Shown piece after piece: positions 41,459-50,200 of a DNA stretch of 51,531 nucleotides; position 1 is the stretch's first letter, and each line of letters opens with the position of its first letter. The translations under genes and the position numbers were made by a program. Origin of the DNA: Candidatus Segatella papionis. GTDB taxonomy: Bacteria > Bacteroidota > Bacteroidia > Bacteroidales > Bacteroidaceae. Below the pieces are notes generated by a model that saw nothing but the letters and a program-made list of their open reading frames with translations, was not told the origin of the DNA and searched no databases. The stretch covers positions 1-51,531 of the forward strand of contig DBLF01000064.1 of assembly GCA_002297965.1 (NCBI GenBank). The letters are read 5' to 3'.

Positions 41459-43246
41459 ATGAGAAATTTTAAGTTTTATTCCGCAGCGTTGGCAGGAGTG
41501 CTGATGCTGGGGGCTTGCTCTAGCAGTGATGACTTGAATGGTGGGGCAAGTGGGGAAAGTGTTAATACCTCATATTTAGCCGTCAATATTCAAAATGTAG
41601 GTGTAGCTCCTTCTTCTCGCGCTTCTTATGAAGGAGGTAAAGGTAGTTATGAAGATGGAACTGATGCCGAAAGTAAAATCAACAAGGTGAGATTCTACTT
41701 TTTCAATGGTGATGGTACACCTTATTATGTAGTGAACAATACAGCTAACTCTCATGTAAACTACTTGGATGAAACAGTAGAGAGTAATGGTCAAAAGCAT
41801 GAGGAAACTGTAGAGCAGGTAACAAAGGCGGTGCTTGTTCTGAAGGGTGAAACCAAGACTGTGCCAGCCTCTGTGATTGCTGTCATCAATCCTGACGCTT
41901 TGGATAATACAACATTGAAGAGTGGCGAGATGACGCTTTCTGAGCTTCGCACGGCAGCAACCGGCAATAAGTTTTACGATTCCACAAATGGCTTTGTGAT
42001 GTCTAACTCTGTCTATGAGAAAGCTGGTCAGGATGTATGCTCTACTCCTGTTGCTTCTAATATTTGTGCAAGTGAAGATGCTGCAAAAGCTAAACCTGTT
42101 GATATTTATGTAGAGCGTGTCGTAGCTAAGGTTAATGCAAAGATTGATGCTGAATATGTACGAACTGGCGAAAAAGATAAGGCTTGGACTGTCAATGCGG
42201 ATGGTAAGTACCAAATCCAGGTTGGTTCTATTGATGTAACCAACTATGATCAGACTACCAATGCCAATTCTACCACGAATACCTATCCTGTTTATGCTGT
42301 TATCCAAGGCTGGCAGATTGCTGATGCCAATGGAAAGGCTGAGCTATGCAAGCAGATCAATACATCATGGTATGATGGACTGTTGGGAATTTCTCCTTGG
42401 TCAACGGGTGACTATCATCGTAGTTTTTGGTCTATGTCTGTGCCTTTTACATCAGGAGCACAAGGTGATGTAAATAGACCTGTCAATAAGTCGTTTGAGA
42501 ATATCAATCTCTCACTGACTAAAGACTTCTCTTCTACGCCAGTCTATACATTGCCAAATACTCCAATAGCTGTAGTAACTAATCCTGCTACAAGTACCAA
42601 TGATTTGACCAAGCTAATCGTTGCAGCCAAGCTTGTCTATAAAGATGGCGATACTTACAAGCCAGCTCAGATTTGTGAGTACAAGGGATTGTCTTATTTG
42701 GGGCAAGACAATGTCAAGAAGCTGATTGCTGGAGAGAACAGCAAGTTCTTTAAGAAGACTAAGGGTCAAGATGGTTCTGATGTTTATACAGCAATAAGTC
42801 CTTCTGATATTGTCTTCAAGACAGTATCAGCAGATGTTAATAGTGTAAAAAACTATGAAGTAATCGCTCAGCTAGCTGACAATGCTGGCGACATCTATGT
42901 GAAAGATGGCGAAAATTGGAAGGTTACGACCAAGGATGAAGTCAATAAAGCTCTTGCTACAGAGGCAGCCAGTGTACGCAGTACAGATGGTGATACTTAT
43001 TATTATACCCCAATCAAACACTTGGGTTCGGCTGGTAAGTTAGGAGAATATGGTATCGTGCGTAACCACTCTTATCAAGTAACCATCCAAAATGTAAAGG
43101 GATTCGGTACACCTGTATTTGACCCTAAACGAGAAATCGACCCAATGGTGCCAAGTAATGATAATACTTATCTTGCTGCCCGTGTCAACGTCCTCTCTTG
43201 GCGTGTGGTAAGTAGCTCTGTGAATTTGGATCAGACCAATAAATAA
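41459..43246 (+). CDS. Mfa1-like major fimbrillin (type V pilus subunit)
   Basis: About 595 residues. Lipoprotein signal with lipobox LGAC (Cys20). A Ser-Ser-Arg-Ala site (Arg54-Ala55) resembles the Arg cleavage site by which type V pilins lose their N-terminal strand for strand exchange. The C-terminal part has KHLGSAGKLGEYGIVRNHSY and YLAARVNVLSWRVVSSSVNL, as in Mfa1 family subunits. It would be exported as lipoprotein, moved to the surface, trimmed and polymerised. ATG 41453 is an alternative start. Codon use is more A/T-rich and less C-biased than in the flanking anchor gene. The next gene is 254 bp away, across the 21-bp repeat array. Confidence 0.85.
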   Translation: MRNFKFYSAALAGVLMLGACSSSDDLNGGASGESVNTSYLAVNIQNVGVAPSSRASYEGGKGSYEDGTDAESKINKVRFYFFNGDGTPYYVVNNTANSHVNYLDETVESNGQKHEETVEQVTKAVLVLKGETKTVPASVIAVINPDALDNTTLKSGEMTLSELRTAATGNKFYDSTNGFVMSNSVYEKAGQDVCSTPVASNICASEDAAKAKPVDIYVERVVAKVNAKIDAEYVRTGEKDKAWTVNADGKYQIQVGSIDVTNYDQTTNANSTTNTYPVYAVIQGWQIADANGKAELCKQINTSWYDGLLGISPWSTGDYHRSFWSMSVPFTSGAQGDVNRPVNKSFENINLSLTKDFSSTPVYTLPNTPIAVVTNPATSTNDLTKLIVAAKLVYKDGDTYKPAQICEYKGLSYLGQDNVKKLIAGENSKFFKKTKGQDGSDVYTAISPSDIVFKTVSADVNSVKNYEVIAQLADNAGDIYVKDGENWKVTTKDEVNKALATEAASVRSTDGDTYYYTPIKHLGSAGKLGEYGIVRNHSYQVTIQNVKGFGTPVFDPKREIDPMVPSNDNTYLAARVNVLSWRVVSSSVNLDQTNK

Positions 43247-43342
43247 ATATTGATAAGGCAGACAAATAATTATATATAATAGGTAGAACAAGTACAGGGT
43301 AACCCTGGAAAAATATCCTAACCATAGCAGAAGTTTTCGTTG

Positions 43343-43447
43343 CACGACGTGAAACGTACATCTCACGACGTGAAATGCGCATCTCACGACGTGAAATGGC
43401 CATCCCACGACGTGAAACGCACGTTTCACGACGTGCAACGGAGATTT
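43343..43447. repeat. Five tandem 21-bp units with a CACG-A-CGTG dyad
   Basis: Units at 43343, 43364, 43385, 43406 and 43427 are each exactly 21 bp. All share CACGACGTG and most continue AAA; neighbours TTTC...GAAA extend the dyad to TTTCACG-A-CGTGAAA. The rest of each unit varies. It lies between the major fimbrillin and anchor genes. Confidence 0.92.
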
Positions 43448-43466
43448 CCACTAGTAGTAGAAACAT

Positions 43467-43498
43467 TTTTATCGAGTAATAAAAACAATTTTATCGAG
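43467..43498 (+). repeat. Direct repeat TTTTATCGAG, 22-bp spacing
   Basis: TTTTATCGAG at 43467-43476 and 43489-43498, directly before the ATG of the Mfa2-like gene at 43501. The second copy overlaps the region where a ribosome would bind, so it could act in DNA or mRNA. Confidence 0.6.
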
Positions 43499-43500
43499 AG

Positions 43501-44544
43501 ATGGAGAAAATTCAAACTCATAACAAAAAGTTTTTTAAGCTCTTGGGACTATCCCTGCTGATAGTAGTAAGCACGCTCCTTTCGGCTTGCGACTACTGGC
43601 ACAACGACCAGGAGGGCTGCGAGGCTAAGTTGCGTGTTCAGTTCGTTTACGACATGAATATGAAGTTTGCCGATGCCTTCGCCCACGAGGTGAAGACCGT
43701 TACTCTGCATGCTTTCGATAAGAGCGGCAAACTCATCTATAGCAAGACGGAGCCTGCGGAGCAAATCATCGCCGAAGACGGAATGAACGTGGATGATTTG
43801 CCATCGGGCATCTATGATCTACAGGTTTGGGCGGAGGGCGAAAATCGCCACGAAGGCTCTTATATATATAAAGGTGGAGATTCTAACCAAATGAAGGATT
43901 TCCAAGTGGTGGTGGATAGAGACGGCAACCATACCGTGGACCACGACTTGACTCCTCTCTTCCATGGCTTGTTGGAGAATGCCGACTTGACAGCCGTCGC
44001 AGGTACGACGAAGACTGTAACCGTCAAGCTCACCAAAGACACCAACAACTTCAAGGTGGTGCTCCAGCATCTATCTGGCGTCAACCTTGATGCCAATGAT
44101 TTCGACTTCGCCATCACCGATGATAATGGTTATCTCGACTATGACAACAGTCTCTTGGCTGATGACGAACTCACTTATCCAGCCTGGAGCAAATATGCGG
44201 GCACGGCAGGTGTTTCTTCATCTGAAAGCGGTGAGCAGACATCGGTATCCGTGGCTATCGCCGAATTGACAACCAACCGACTGGTGAAAGGTCACAACAT
44301 GCGACTTCATGTATATCAACATGCCACCGGCAAGAGCATCATCAATATCCCTTTGATAGACTACGCCCTCCTCGTAAAGGGCAACTACAACAAGGCGATG
44401 AGCGACCAAGAGTACTTGGACAGACAAGACACCTACGACCTCGTGTTCTTCCTGGATGAAAGCGACAACTGGCTGGCATCCACCATTTACGTCAACTCAT
44501 GGCGTGTGGTGCTGAGCAACGCCGACCTGGGGGAGGAGGAATGA
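43501..44544 (+). CDS. FimB/Mfa2-like pilus anchor lipoprotein
   Basis: 347 residues, lipobox LSAC (Cys30), then QEGCEAKLRVQFVYDMNMKFADAFAHEV, a hallmark start of the FimB/Mfa2 family. It ends with a beta-rich domain (STIYVNSWRVVLSNADL). The protein lacks the Ser-Arg-Ala site present in the other subunits, which fits an anchor that keeps its lipid and N-terminal strand. It would terminate polymerisation and hold the pilus at the outer membrane. Second pilin-like gene in the operon; 93 bp to the next. Confidence 0.85.
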   Translation: MEKIQTHNKKFFKLLGLSLLIVVSTLLSACDYWHNDQEGCEAKLRVQFVYDMNMKFADAFAHEVKTVTLHAFDKSGKLIYSKTEPAEQIIAEDGMNVDDLPSGIYDLQVWAEGENRHEGSYIYKGGDSNQMKDFQVVVDRDGNHTVDHDLTPLFHGLLENADLTAVAGTTKTVTVKLTKDTNNFKVVLQHLSGVNLDANDFDFAITDDNGYLDYDNSLLADDELTYPAWSKYAGTAGVSSSESGEQTSVSVAIAELTTNRLVKGHNMRLHVYQHATGKSIINIPLIDYALLVKGNYNKAMSDQEYLDRQDTYDLVFFLDESDNWLASTIYVNSWRVVLSNADLGEEE

Positions 44545-44637
44545 AAGGGAAATAATAAATGATAAATTATTAATAATAAGCAAGATAAACAAGCTCTAAA
44601 AGATACGAGATCTTGATTTGATGACCTCATAAAGTAT

Positions 44638-45711
44638 ATGATGAAATTGATCCGATATATCTTCCTGTTATGCTGCGTGGCATGCTTCATGTCTTGCAGT
44701 AGCGACGACTCGCCTTCCGATACTGCGAAGGTTCGGGTGGTGTTCAGGCTCTATGCGCCTACCACCACGACGGAGAGCAGGGCGGATGGCGACCCTACTG
44801 ATGAGGGGGAGGATTGGGAGAGTGCCATCAATGTGGATCGACTTCATGTGGTGCTTTATGCGAAGGATGGCACAAGCATCGGAGGATTGGAAAATGTGAC
44901 GCTCGTCTCCACTTCCGACGCTAACATATACGATGTTACAGGTTCCATCCTGGTGGATAAGTTGAGTTTAAGCAGCAATGGGCAGTTTGACGGTCGAATC
45001 ATGGTCTATGCCAATATGGACGACGTGAAAGAGGCTTCAAGCTTCAATGAAGCCCTGGTCAATAGTCTCACCTTTACCGCCAATACAGGCAAGCACACCA
45101 TCCCGATGTGGGGCTTCAAGCAACTGAACGTGAGCTTGAAGGCTGGTAGCCAGACGAACATCGGAACCATCAACCTCTTGCGTGCCGAGGCGAAGATTAG
45201 AGTCTTCTTGCGAAGCGACATGGTGGAGAACTACGAGCTGACCAACGTCAAGCTGAGCCAAGCCAACAAACAAGGTTATTGTCTTCCTCAATATCAAAAC
45301 ATCCATAACATCAGTGATGTGCAGGAACTAGACCACGATGCTTTCGCTCATTTCTGGTCGAAAGGCAGCAATCAGACGAACCAGGAAAAGCTTACGGATG
45401 TGGATATGACCAACAAGGCAATTTATGTACCTGAGTATGAGAACAAGGTAAGCTCTACTGATAGGACGAGCCAAACGGATGCGGCTGTCATCAAGCTTAC
45501 GCTGAAAGACAAGCGAGACAGCAAGACGCAAGATTATACCTTGCCTTTCGTGGAATATGATGCCAATGGTGCTCCAACCCAAACGGCGAAGGACATCGTG
45601 CGAGACCATTACTATAAGTTTGAGGTGTATAAGAATGACGATGGTATGCTGAGGGTGCGCTTGAAGGTTCGCCAATGGTATGTGGTCAAGCATGAAGAAA
45701 TCCAGATGTGA
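44638..45711 (+). CDS. Accessory type V pilus subunit, lipoprotein
   Basis: 357 residues. Lipobox MSC (Cys20), then SSDDSPSD. A Ser-Arg-Ala site (Arg48-Ala49, TTTTESRADGD) suggests Arg processing. The body is beta-rich with INLLRAEAKIRVFL and a C-terminal RDHYYKFEVYKNDDGMLRVRLK motif common to fimbrillin-fold proteins. The double ATG at 44638/44641 leaves the start open by one codon. It lies between the anchor and a further subunit, so it is probably a tip or shaft accessory protein (compare Mfa3/Mfa4). The next gene begins 7 bp after its stop. Confidence 0.78.
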   Translation: MMKLIRYIFLLCCVACFMSCSSDDSPSDTAKVRVVFRLYAPTTTTESRADGDPTDEGEDWESAINVDRLHVVLYAKDGTSIGGLENVTLVSTSDANIYDVTGSILVDKLSLSSNGQFDGRIMVYANMDDVKEASSFNEALVNSLTFTANTGKHTIPMWGFKQLNVSLKAGSQTNIGTINLLRAEAKIRVFLRSDMVENYELTNVKLSQANKQGYCLPQYQNIHNISDVQELDHDAFAHFWSKGSNQTNQEKLTDVDMTNKAIYVPEYENKVSSTDRTSQTDAAVIKLTLKDKRDSKTQDYTLPFVEYDANGAPTQTAKDIVRDHYYKFEVYKNDDGMLRVRLKVRQWYVVKHEEIQM

Positions 45712-45718
45712 TATATAT

Positions 45719-47266
45719 ATGAATACGAGAATTACCAATATGATCAAGAAGCTATTATATAATATGAGCGTGGTGATAGTCACCCTTTTGCTCGTGGGAT
45801 GTGTGCCAGACGATGGTCCTACGATAGGCCCTGGCGACCCTGAGCAACAGACCGCTCATCAGGTGGAGATACATTTGGGGGTGGTCTCAAATGCAGACCA
45901 CTCTTCTCGTGCCAGCCAAGGAGGGATAACTTTCGGTGCCTCCAGGGTGAATTCCGATTATAGCGACACCAATGCGCAAACTGGCGAATGGATGAAGAAC
46001 TGGTTGGTAGTCATCGTTGATGGCAAGAACCAAATCATCGACATCAAGGAGAACGGAACGTATGACAATGGCGAAACCGAACGCTCGCAAGATACCTTCT
46101 GGGAGCGAATGTCGCCAGGTACTTATACCTTCTATTCCTTCGCCAACATCTCATCCTCGGAGCTAGGTATCGACGCTTATAAGAAAGGTGGTACCTTGCC
46201 CGCTGACTTCTTCGAGCAAAAGAAATATTCCGTCAAGATTCCTTCCCTCGTTTTCGCCGACCACTGGTCGGATTTCGAAACCGACTACTTCAAGAATGGC
46301 ATTCCGATGAGTAACAAGCAGGAGATAACCATTGGCGAAAATGACAAAAGCATCGACCTGGAGGTAATCCGAATGTTGGCGAAGGTGCAGTTGCAACTCA
46401 CCAACAACACCGACCATTCCATCACCTTCAAGGGCTTGAAACTATCAGATGTCACACCCAATGATGAGGCTGATAATCTGATGCTCTTGCCTGGCGCTGA
46501 CGAAAAGGACAATCAAGGCATTACGCATGTGTCGGCGACCAACCTCGGTACTACGAAAAAGCTGGTACAAGCATACACCCAAAAGCCAGAGGGTGCCGGT
46601 CATGATTACGTCATCCAGGGCAACAACGCCTCGACGACCAATATCTGTTTCTATGTCAACGAGAGCGAGGCGACGGCGGAGAACAAATATTTGGTCTTGC
46701 AATTGCAGACCCAAGACAATGACAATACCGCCACGCAGGTGAACCGCCGCTTGGCGATGCTCGACTGGCGCAATATATGTCGCAACGACTACCGCATCAT
46801 CCCCATCAAGCTCGAAGACTATGCGATAGAATGGGAGGTGGAGGCATTTACTCCTATCGGCGTGCTGCCAGAGGTAGAGGATGATGGCGACAACCTTACC
46901 GTTACGATGGGGTACTACGGGGAGTTTCATATCGTTCCGAAGGTAAGGCAGTTGAGCAAGAATCAATATACTACCGTGCATGCTGGTTCCTTCACTTATG
47001 TAGATGGCTCGAAAGACATCTTCGACACAACAGAGCCTCAGTGGAATCAGTATAGTAGAAAAGTGGAGGGGGAGATGGCGAACAAAGCCGGCACTTCCAT
47101 CTATGCGCTCACGCTGAAAGTCTATAATGATGTTTATCATGATAAGGAAATCACGCTCACGAGAAAGGTGAGGTTCGTGATGAATCCCGTGAATCTATCA
47201 AGTCGTTCTGCCTCGGGAAACAAGTTCCCTGCATGCCAATGGCAGAAAGTAGAGTTTAACCCATAA
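45719..47266 (+). CDS. Accessory/tip type V pilus subunit, lipoprotein
   Basis: About 515 residues. Lipobox LVGC (Cys28), Arg64-Ala65 in HSSRASQGG, nearly the same cleavage-like site as in the Mfa1-like protein. The body is beta-rich with VIRMLAKVQLQLTNNTDHS and the closing block NICRNDYRIIPIKLEDYAIEWEVEAFTPIG, as found in large fimbrillin-family subunits; then a second domain of about 120 residues. It may be the tip adhesin-like subunit. ATG 45740 is an alternative start. It is followed 21 bp later by the very large secreted protein gene. Confidence 0.78.
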   Translation: MNTRITNMIKKLLYNMSVVIVTLLLVGCVPDDGPTIGPGDPEQQTAHQVEIHLGVVSNADHSSRASQGGITFGASRVNSDYSDTNAQTGEWMKNWLVVIVDGKNQIIDIKENGTYDNGETERSQDTFWERMSPGTYTFYSFANISSSELGIDAYKKGGTLPADFFEQKKYSVKIPSLVFADHWSDFETDYFKNGIPMSNKQEITIGENDKSIDLEVIRMLAKVQLQLTNNTDHSITFKGLKLSDVTPNDEADNLMLLPGADEKDNQGITHVSATNLGTTKKLVQAYTQKPEGAGHDYVIQGNNASTTNICFYVNESEATAENKYLVLQLQTQDNDNTATQVNRRLAMLDWRNICRNDYRIIPIKLEDYAIEWEVEAFTPIGVLPEVEDDGDNLTVTMGYYGEFHIVPKVRQLSKNQYTTVHAGSFTYVDGSKDIFDTTEPQWNQYSRKVEGEMANKAGTSIYALTLKVYNDVYHDKEITLTRKVRFVMNPVNLSSRSASGNKFPACQWQKVEFNP

Positions 47267-47287
47267 AGAATAATAAGAAAAACAGCA

Positions 47288-50200
47288 ATGAGAAAAGTCT
47301 ATATATTGAGATACATGTTCCTCTCTATCATCGGTGTTCTCCCGATGATGGGATGGGGACAGGTGTTCCGTCACTACGAGGGAATCGCCAACAAGAGTGG
47401 CGACTACGAAGTGATAGATGCCAGCAAGGATTGTCTTCGACAGAAGACGCATGAGTATCACTACTATTATGCTCTGAAAAAAGGAGAACATCGTGCATTG
47501 AGCTTGCCTATCAAGGATTTCAATGATAGAAATCTGACTAAAGATATCGACTTGGAGCCTGCGGGATTTTTTCGTTGGTATAATTATGATACGGATAGAG
47601 CTTCTCAAAATGTAGCCGCTGATGGAAGTAGTACATATTTGCATTCTGTGAGTGATGGTAATAATTATGCCAAAGGTTTGGTGGCATATAACTTACCTAA
47701 GCAAGCAAAGCAGCAAAATGTTGGTGTCATCTATACTCGTCCTAATGATGCAAACTGGAAAGGAGAAAACATCGCTTGCGATGTGAGTCGTTATGTGGAT
47801 GGATGTAAGAATGGTTTTGAGCATGAGCCTACCTTGTCCATTCGTTACATCTTCCATATCATTCCAGCAGAACAGTTGGCTGATGATATTCAGAACGCCG
47901 TGGTGAAAGGAGTGGAAAGTAAGGCGAACAATTTGACTTACGAGGACAATAAGGATATTACTGTGGGTTTGAAAGCTCCTAACTCGCAATTTTCTTTGCG
48001 CTTGAACTTCAATGATATCAACCTTTATTATATTCATCCTTTGCAAGATGTCGGCAAGCATCATGTGTTCTATAAGAATGAAAATAATAAGATTCAAGCT
48101 TCTTATTTTAATGACCAAAAGTTGATTCAAGCCAATATGATAATGTGGCGTATATATAACTCTGACAAAACTTTGTGTCATAGCGAATGGGGTAAAACAA
48201 GCCGATTCCTAGATCTTAGCTTGACTACGCTTAATGGCTATAACGAATGGTTCACGTTGGACAACTCGAAAGCAAATCAGAAACCTACTTTCACTTATGG
48301 TAGTAGATTCTATGTGGTTGCCTATGCTTATAATAGCAGTAACATAAATGAACTATGTCCGATAGCCAACTTTACCGTCAATCTGTACAATAGTTATCCT
48401 ATGACTTTGTACCAGTTGCAAGCGGCAGAGAACAACTTGCGTATGATTGATTATCTGGATTCTCATTATCGCAGTGTTGCAACCATCTCGTTTGATGATG
48501 ATGATGATGAACAGACTTTTTTGAAGCCAACTAATTATGATAATAATCAAGACCGTTTGCCGTCTAAGTGGGCTAAGCGTAGTTATGGTTTTGTTTATCG
48601 TGACTTGATAAATTATAGTGCTGGTGGTACCAACAGTATATGGACGAATCCTCAGCATTCCCCTCAGCATGGTGAGTATGGACTCTACAAGACAGCTAAC
48701 GTATCGGGTGTGTCGAATGATAACGCGATGGCAGGAAAAGGATATAAATGGTACAACCATACTCCACTTTATGATAGAACTTACGTCAGTACAAATGGTG
48801 CTCAATATGGGCATTTCTTGTATGTTGATGCTTCTGATGAGAGCCGACAGATAGCTGAGGCTGATTTCAAGGCAGACCTTTGCGCTGGCTCACAGGTGAT
48901 ATTTAGTTCCGCTATTGCCGATATGACCAGTGGCTCTGAGCGTCCACAGTTGATGTTTAAGCTTTATGGTGTCGATTATGACGAGAACAACAAGGAGGTG
49001 GAAAGAAAACTGCTTCATTCTTTCTCAACGGGTAATTTTAGCAATAATACTGATGAGCAGAAAGCTGTCTGGTATCAAGGTTATGGCAAGATGGTGCTTC
49101 AAAAGGAAAGCGGAGTAAATAATTATCAAGATTTCAAAATCGTGGTAGATAATATGTGCCAGAAAACTAATGGAGCTGATTATGCTTTCGATGACCTTCG
49201 CATCTACACCAAGGCATCCAAGGTGGATGTGCTGCAAAGTACCCCTATATGTCCTACAGTGGATACGGACAAAAATCCTACAGCGCCAACTACGGTGCAG
49301 TTGAAGATAAGGGGGTTGCAAGAAACTATGGCTGCTTTGGCCGACCATGTGGATGGCAAGACATTGTACTATCGCTTTGTCAAGGCTGATGGAACACCTG
49401 TTACAGATGTGAACTATGCTACCTCGGGCAATCCTGCTAATTATAAGTGGGGAACAACCACTATATATAATAATGTGGATGAAAGCCGTAAGGTGGATAA
49501 CTCTGCCATGTATGAGAAAATCAATGATGAGTGGTATGTGGTGATAGCCAATCGCTACTTCGGACTGAAGTCGAACCAAAACTATTATCTCTCGCTTGCT
49601 TTTGATGATGAGGCAATCAAAGACAAAGACCAACTAGCTTGGGGTAAGCCTTCGGATGTATGCTCGCTCTATAGCGAGAATTTCCAAATGGTACAGCAAA
49701 AAGTGGTGGTCACCGATGCCAATGGTAGCATTGCCACTTCCGTCACAATTCCTTGTGATGACAATGCGACGCCTGAATATAATATCAAGGCAGCACTTCA
49801 GACCGTTGACCAAAACAATGGAGGAAGCATCAACTTGAGTGGTGTGCTCTTCGATTGGTATGTGGATGAGGAAACGCAAGCGAAGGTAACTAAGAGCGCT
49901 GAGTTTAAGAACATCAAGTTGAGTGTAGGTGAGCATACTATCCGTGTGATGCCTGTCAGCAAGACAGATACGATAGTGCAAGGAGGTGTGGCTTATCAAA
50001 TCTGTTTGGAGGAGATGACGTTCAAACTTCGTGTCGTAAAGAATGGACCAGCACTCAATTTCGGTTTTGAGCAAGTTTCTTATCCAAATAATAGTCAGCG
50101 TACTGTTCGTTTGGGCTTGCCTCAGATAAGGGTTTTGGCAAAGCAAGAGGCGACAGGGAAGGGAGGCTACTTCCATCTCCCTGTTTGTGGCAAGAACTTT

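Noticed and set aside
43040..43438. Small minus-strand protein with HVVR-x-x-F repeats
   Set aside because: It is only a translation of the 21-bp DNA repeat (7 codons per unit) running into the antisense of the fimbrillin gene; the cores look like DNA sites.
43343..43447. CRISPR array
   Set aside because: Units are 21 bp with no separate spacers of about 30 bp and no cas genes; a tandem operator-like array fits better.
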